Positions 58,501 through 61,500 of a stretch of 64,000 nt of DNA are shown in pieces. A program made the position numbers and the translations under genes. This DNA comes from Eumeta japonica (lineage: Eukaryota > Arthropoda > Insecta > Lepidoptera > Psychidae). The stretch lies in assembly GCA_005406025.1 (NCBI GenBank), contig BGZK01000013.1, positions 1,116,001-1,180,000 of the forward strand, in the 5' to 3' direction. Each line of letters starts with the position of its first letter. Position 1 is the first letter of the stretch. The notes under the pieces are model-generated. The model ran no database searches and was not told where the DNA came from. It saw only the letters and a list, made by a program, of their open reading frames with translations.

Positions 58501-61500
58501 TCTATGTTAAAGCTTGATGGGCATTGAAAAATAAGCATCTTGTAAATCTATGGAACACATAACAATTTGGGCGTAATAATTTTCATGATGTACGTATATC
58601 TATCAACTTAAAGTGCTCAGTATCGATATATTTATTAAGATTTTTTAAATTTAAAATGAATCGTTTTTCTCCATTATATTTATCACTTTAAAAAATTGGA
58701 GATATAAATTGTTCACGAGTAGGTGAACATTTTTCAATTGCTTGTTTGTGTAGCAAATATGTAATCGAATTATTAATTATTTGAGATTCGAGTTACGAAA
58801 AATTTTGGTTTGTCGGAATAGTATTTCGAAATACCTTCCTTGAGAAGGAGATTTAAATACACTCTTTTTTCATTGCATATTTTGCACCAGTTTTCATAGG
58901 AACAAAATAGTTGACATCCGGTTATCTAAGGCTCTACCGACGATGTTTCGATGGCTGGTTGTTGTGATTTGATCCTTTGCGGTATCGAAGGTTGCCGTTT
59001 GCCTAACCTTAGGCGAGTTACTGTCGACGCTGCGAGTCGAGGTGGCCACTTGGAGTTTAAATTGTACGTATGAGTGATACGTTGTCGCAAAATTGTTTTA
59101 ATCGGAGTATTGGGCTTGAATGCTTGTTTTTACATGTCGCTGGTGGATTTGCTAATTAATTTTAATTCGTTTAATTTCCCAGAGAGATTTTGTTCAAATA
59201 GGTGTATTGATTCTGTAGTCAAGGATCTTAGATCGTTTTTGGAGGTTTTGTTTAAAGAATTAGTTAATAGTGTAAGTCTGGTTATGGTTGTAGAATGACG
59301 TGAGTCATATAGCAAGCGGTCAGTGTAACTTAAATTATCAATAATGGGCTTATATTTTTCTTTCATTGCCAATCATCAAAGCCTTACCGATACAGGTCAG
59401 CACTGAGCCTAACTGTTGTTGGTTACTTTTAAGAATTGTATCTCGTTTGACATTAGCTTCGTTGGTTGCAGCGTTTATTTCTTCATTTAGAATAGGCGCT
59501 TGTAAATTCATGCAATTAGTAGGCGTTGGGAATTTTTCACGGAGGTTTTTCTTAGATTATTTTTTTATTCCCGATATCAAAATATTATTTCATCTGTTCG
59601 ATACTTGCCCGTGCAGATCTTTTCTTATTTTTTCAGAAGTTATAGGGTCTTCTCCCAGAAGTTCAACTTCTGGGTCCTCACGTGCTTGAGGACCCAGAAA
59701 CTGTTGCTCTGATTCTGAAAATAACAATTTTTTTGTTTACTTTCTAATTCTTAGGAATAACTTTATAGTGCTTTTATTACTAAATAGTAATCCTAAATAG
59801 ATTTGTATATGAGTCTTTTGGATTTATACTATATTTTAAATTATTATCAGATTTATAATCCAAAATAGATTTGTAAGTGTTTTAGATTACACGATTTTTC
59901 GATTTGTTATCAGAATTGTACAGTACTTCCAGCACTATTAGCAATCCTAAATGGATTTATGTGCGAGTTATAAGAATGTGCTTATGCAACGAAGTTGGTA
60001 TTGTTTTGGGTTTGTATGTGAGTCTTCCAGGCTTCACTTATACAATCTATTTAGTGATGCTTAGATTTGTATGTGAGCCTTCTAGGCTGCACTTATACAA
60101 TCTATTTAGTGATGCTTAGATTTGTATGTGAGCCTTCCAGGCTGCACTTATACAATCTATTTAGTGATGCTTAGATTTGTATGTGAGCCTTCAGGCTGCA
60201 CTTATACAATCTATTTAGTGATGCTTAGATTTGTATGTGAGCCTTCCAGGCTGCACTTACACAATCTATTTAGTGATGCTTAGATTTGTATGTGAGCCTT
60301 CCAGGCTGCACTTATACAATCTATTTAGTGATGCTTAGATTTGTATGTGAGCCTTCCAGGCTTCACTTATACAATCTATTTAGTGATGCTTAGATTTGTA
60401 TGTGAGCCTTCCAGGCTGCACTTATACAATCTATTTAGTGATGCTTAGATTTGTATGTGAGCCTTCCAGGCTGCACTTATACAATCTATTTAGTAATGCT
60501 TAGATTTGTATGTGAGCCTTCCAGGCTGCACTTATACAATCTATTTAGTGATGCTTAGATTTGTATGTGAGCCTTCCAGGCTGCACTTATACAATCTATT
60601 TAGTGATGCTTAGATTTGTATGTGAGCCTTCCAGGCTGCACTTATACAATCTATTTAGTGATGCTTAGATTTGTATGTGAGCCTTCCAGGCTGCACTTAT
60701 ACAATCTATTTAGTGATGCTTAGATTTGTATGTGAGCCTTCCAGGCTGCACTTATACAATCTATTTAGTGATGCTTAGATTTGTATGTGAGCCTTCCAGG
60801 CTGCACTTATACAGTCTATTTAGTGATGCTTAGATTTATATGTGAGCCTTCCAGGCTGCACTTATACAATCTATTTAGTGATGCTTAGATTTGTATGTGA
60901 GCCTTCCAGGCTGCACTTATACAATCTATTTAGTGATGCTTAGATTTGTATGTGAGCCTTCCAGGCTGCACTTATACAATCTATTTAGTGATGCTTAGAT
61001 TTATATGTGAGCCTTCCAGGCTTCAGTTAGTGTTCCTTAGATTTGTATGTGAGCCTTTCAATTCGTTAATGTAAACAGTGTAAGAATACTCCATTGTTGA
61101 TTTTGTATTTAACATGTCATTTTGTAGTAAAAAAAAAATAGAAAATGATCAAACACTTACTCGTTTCTTTATGATTTGCATTCACAGAATTTACGGATGA
61201 ACTTGCGGACGTGCGAATGCGTTAAGTTAGGTCTCTTTGTCTTCAATCTTGAAAGGGTTGAACATGGTTCTGTTGAGGATTCGTACGATGATGTAGAAAG
61301 AGAAAGAAAGATGATGCACGAAACATAATTATGTGTTATATATGACAGGTATTTAAGAAGCGAGAAAATCGGAAGTTGGATTTCGAGATGACGGGTTAGT
61401 CGAATCGACGCGGGCGAAGCCAAAGCCGTGGGCGCTGTTGGTATATTATACAGAAATAAATAAGTAGATTGGTAATAAATGCGTCGTAATAAAAGGTGAC

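Noticed and set aside
59366..59689. 107-residue plus-strand frame
   Set aside because: It is the antisense shadow of the DIRS ORF1 relic, which reads clearly on the minus strand.
60004..61060. Regular array that could be taken for a CRISPR
   Set aside because: Units are contiguous 55-base copies without unique spacers, in an animal nuclear intron.
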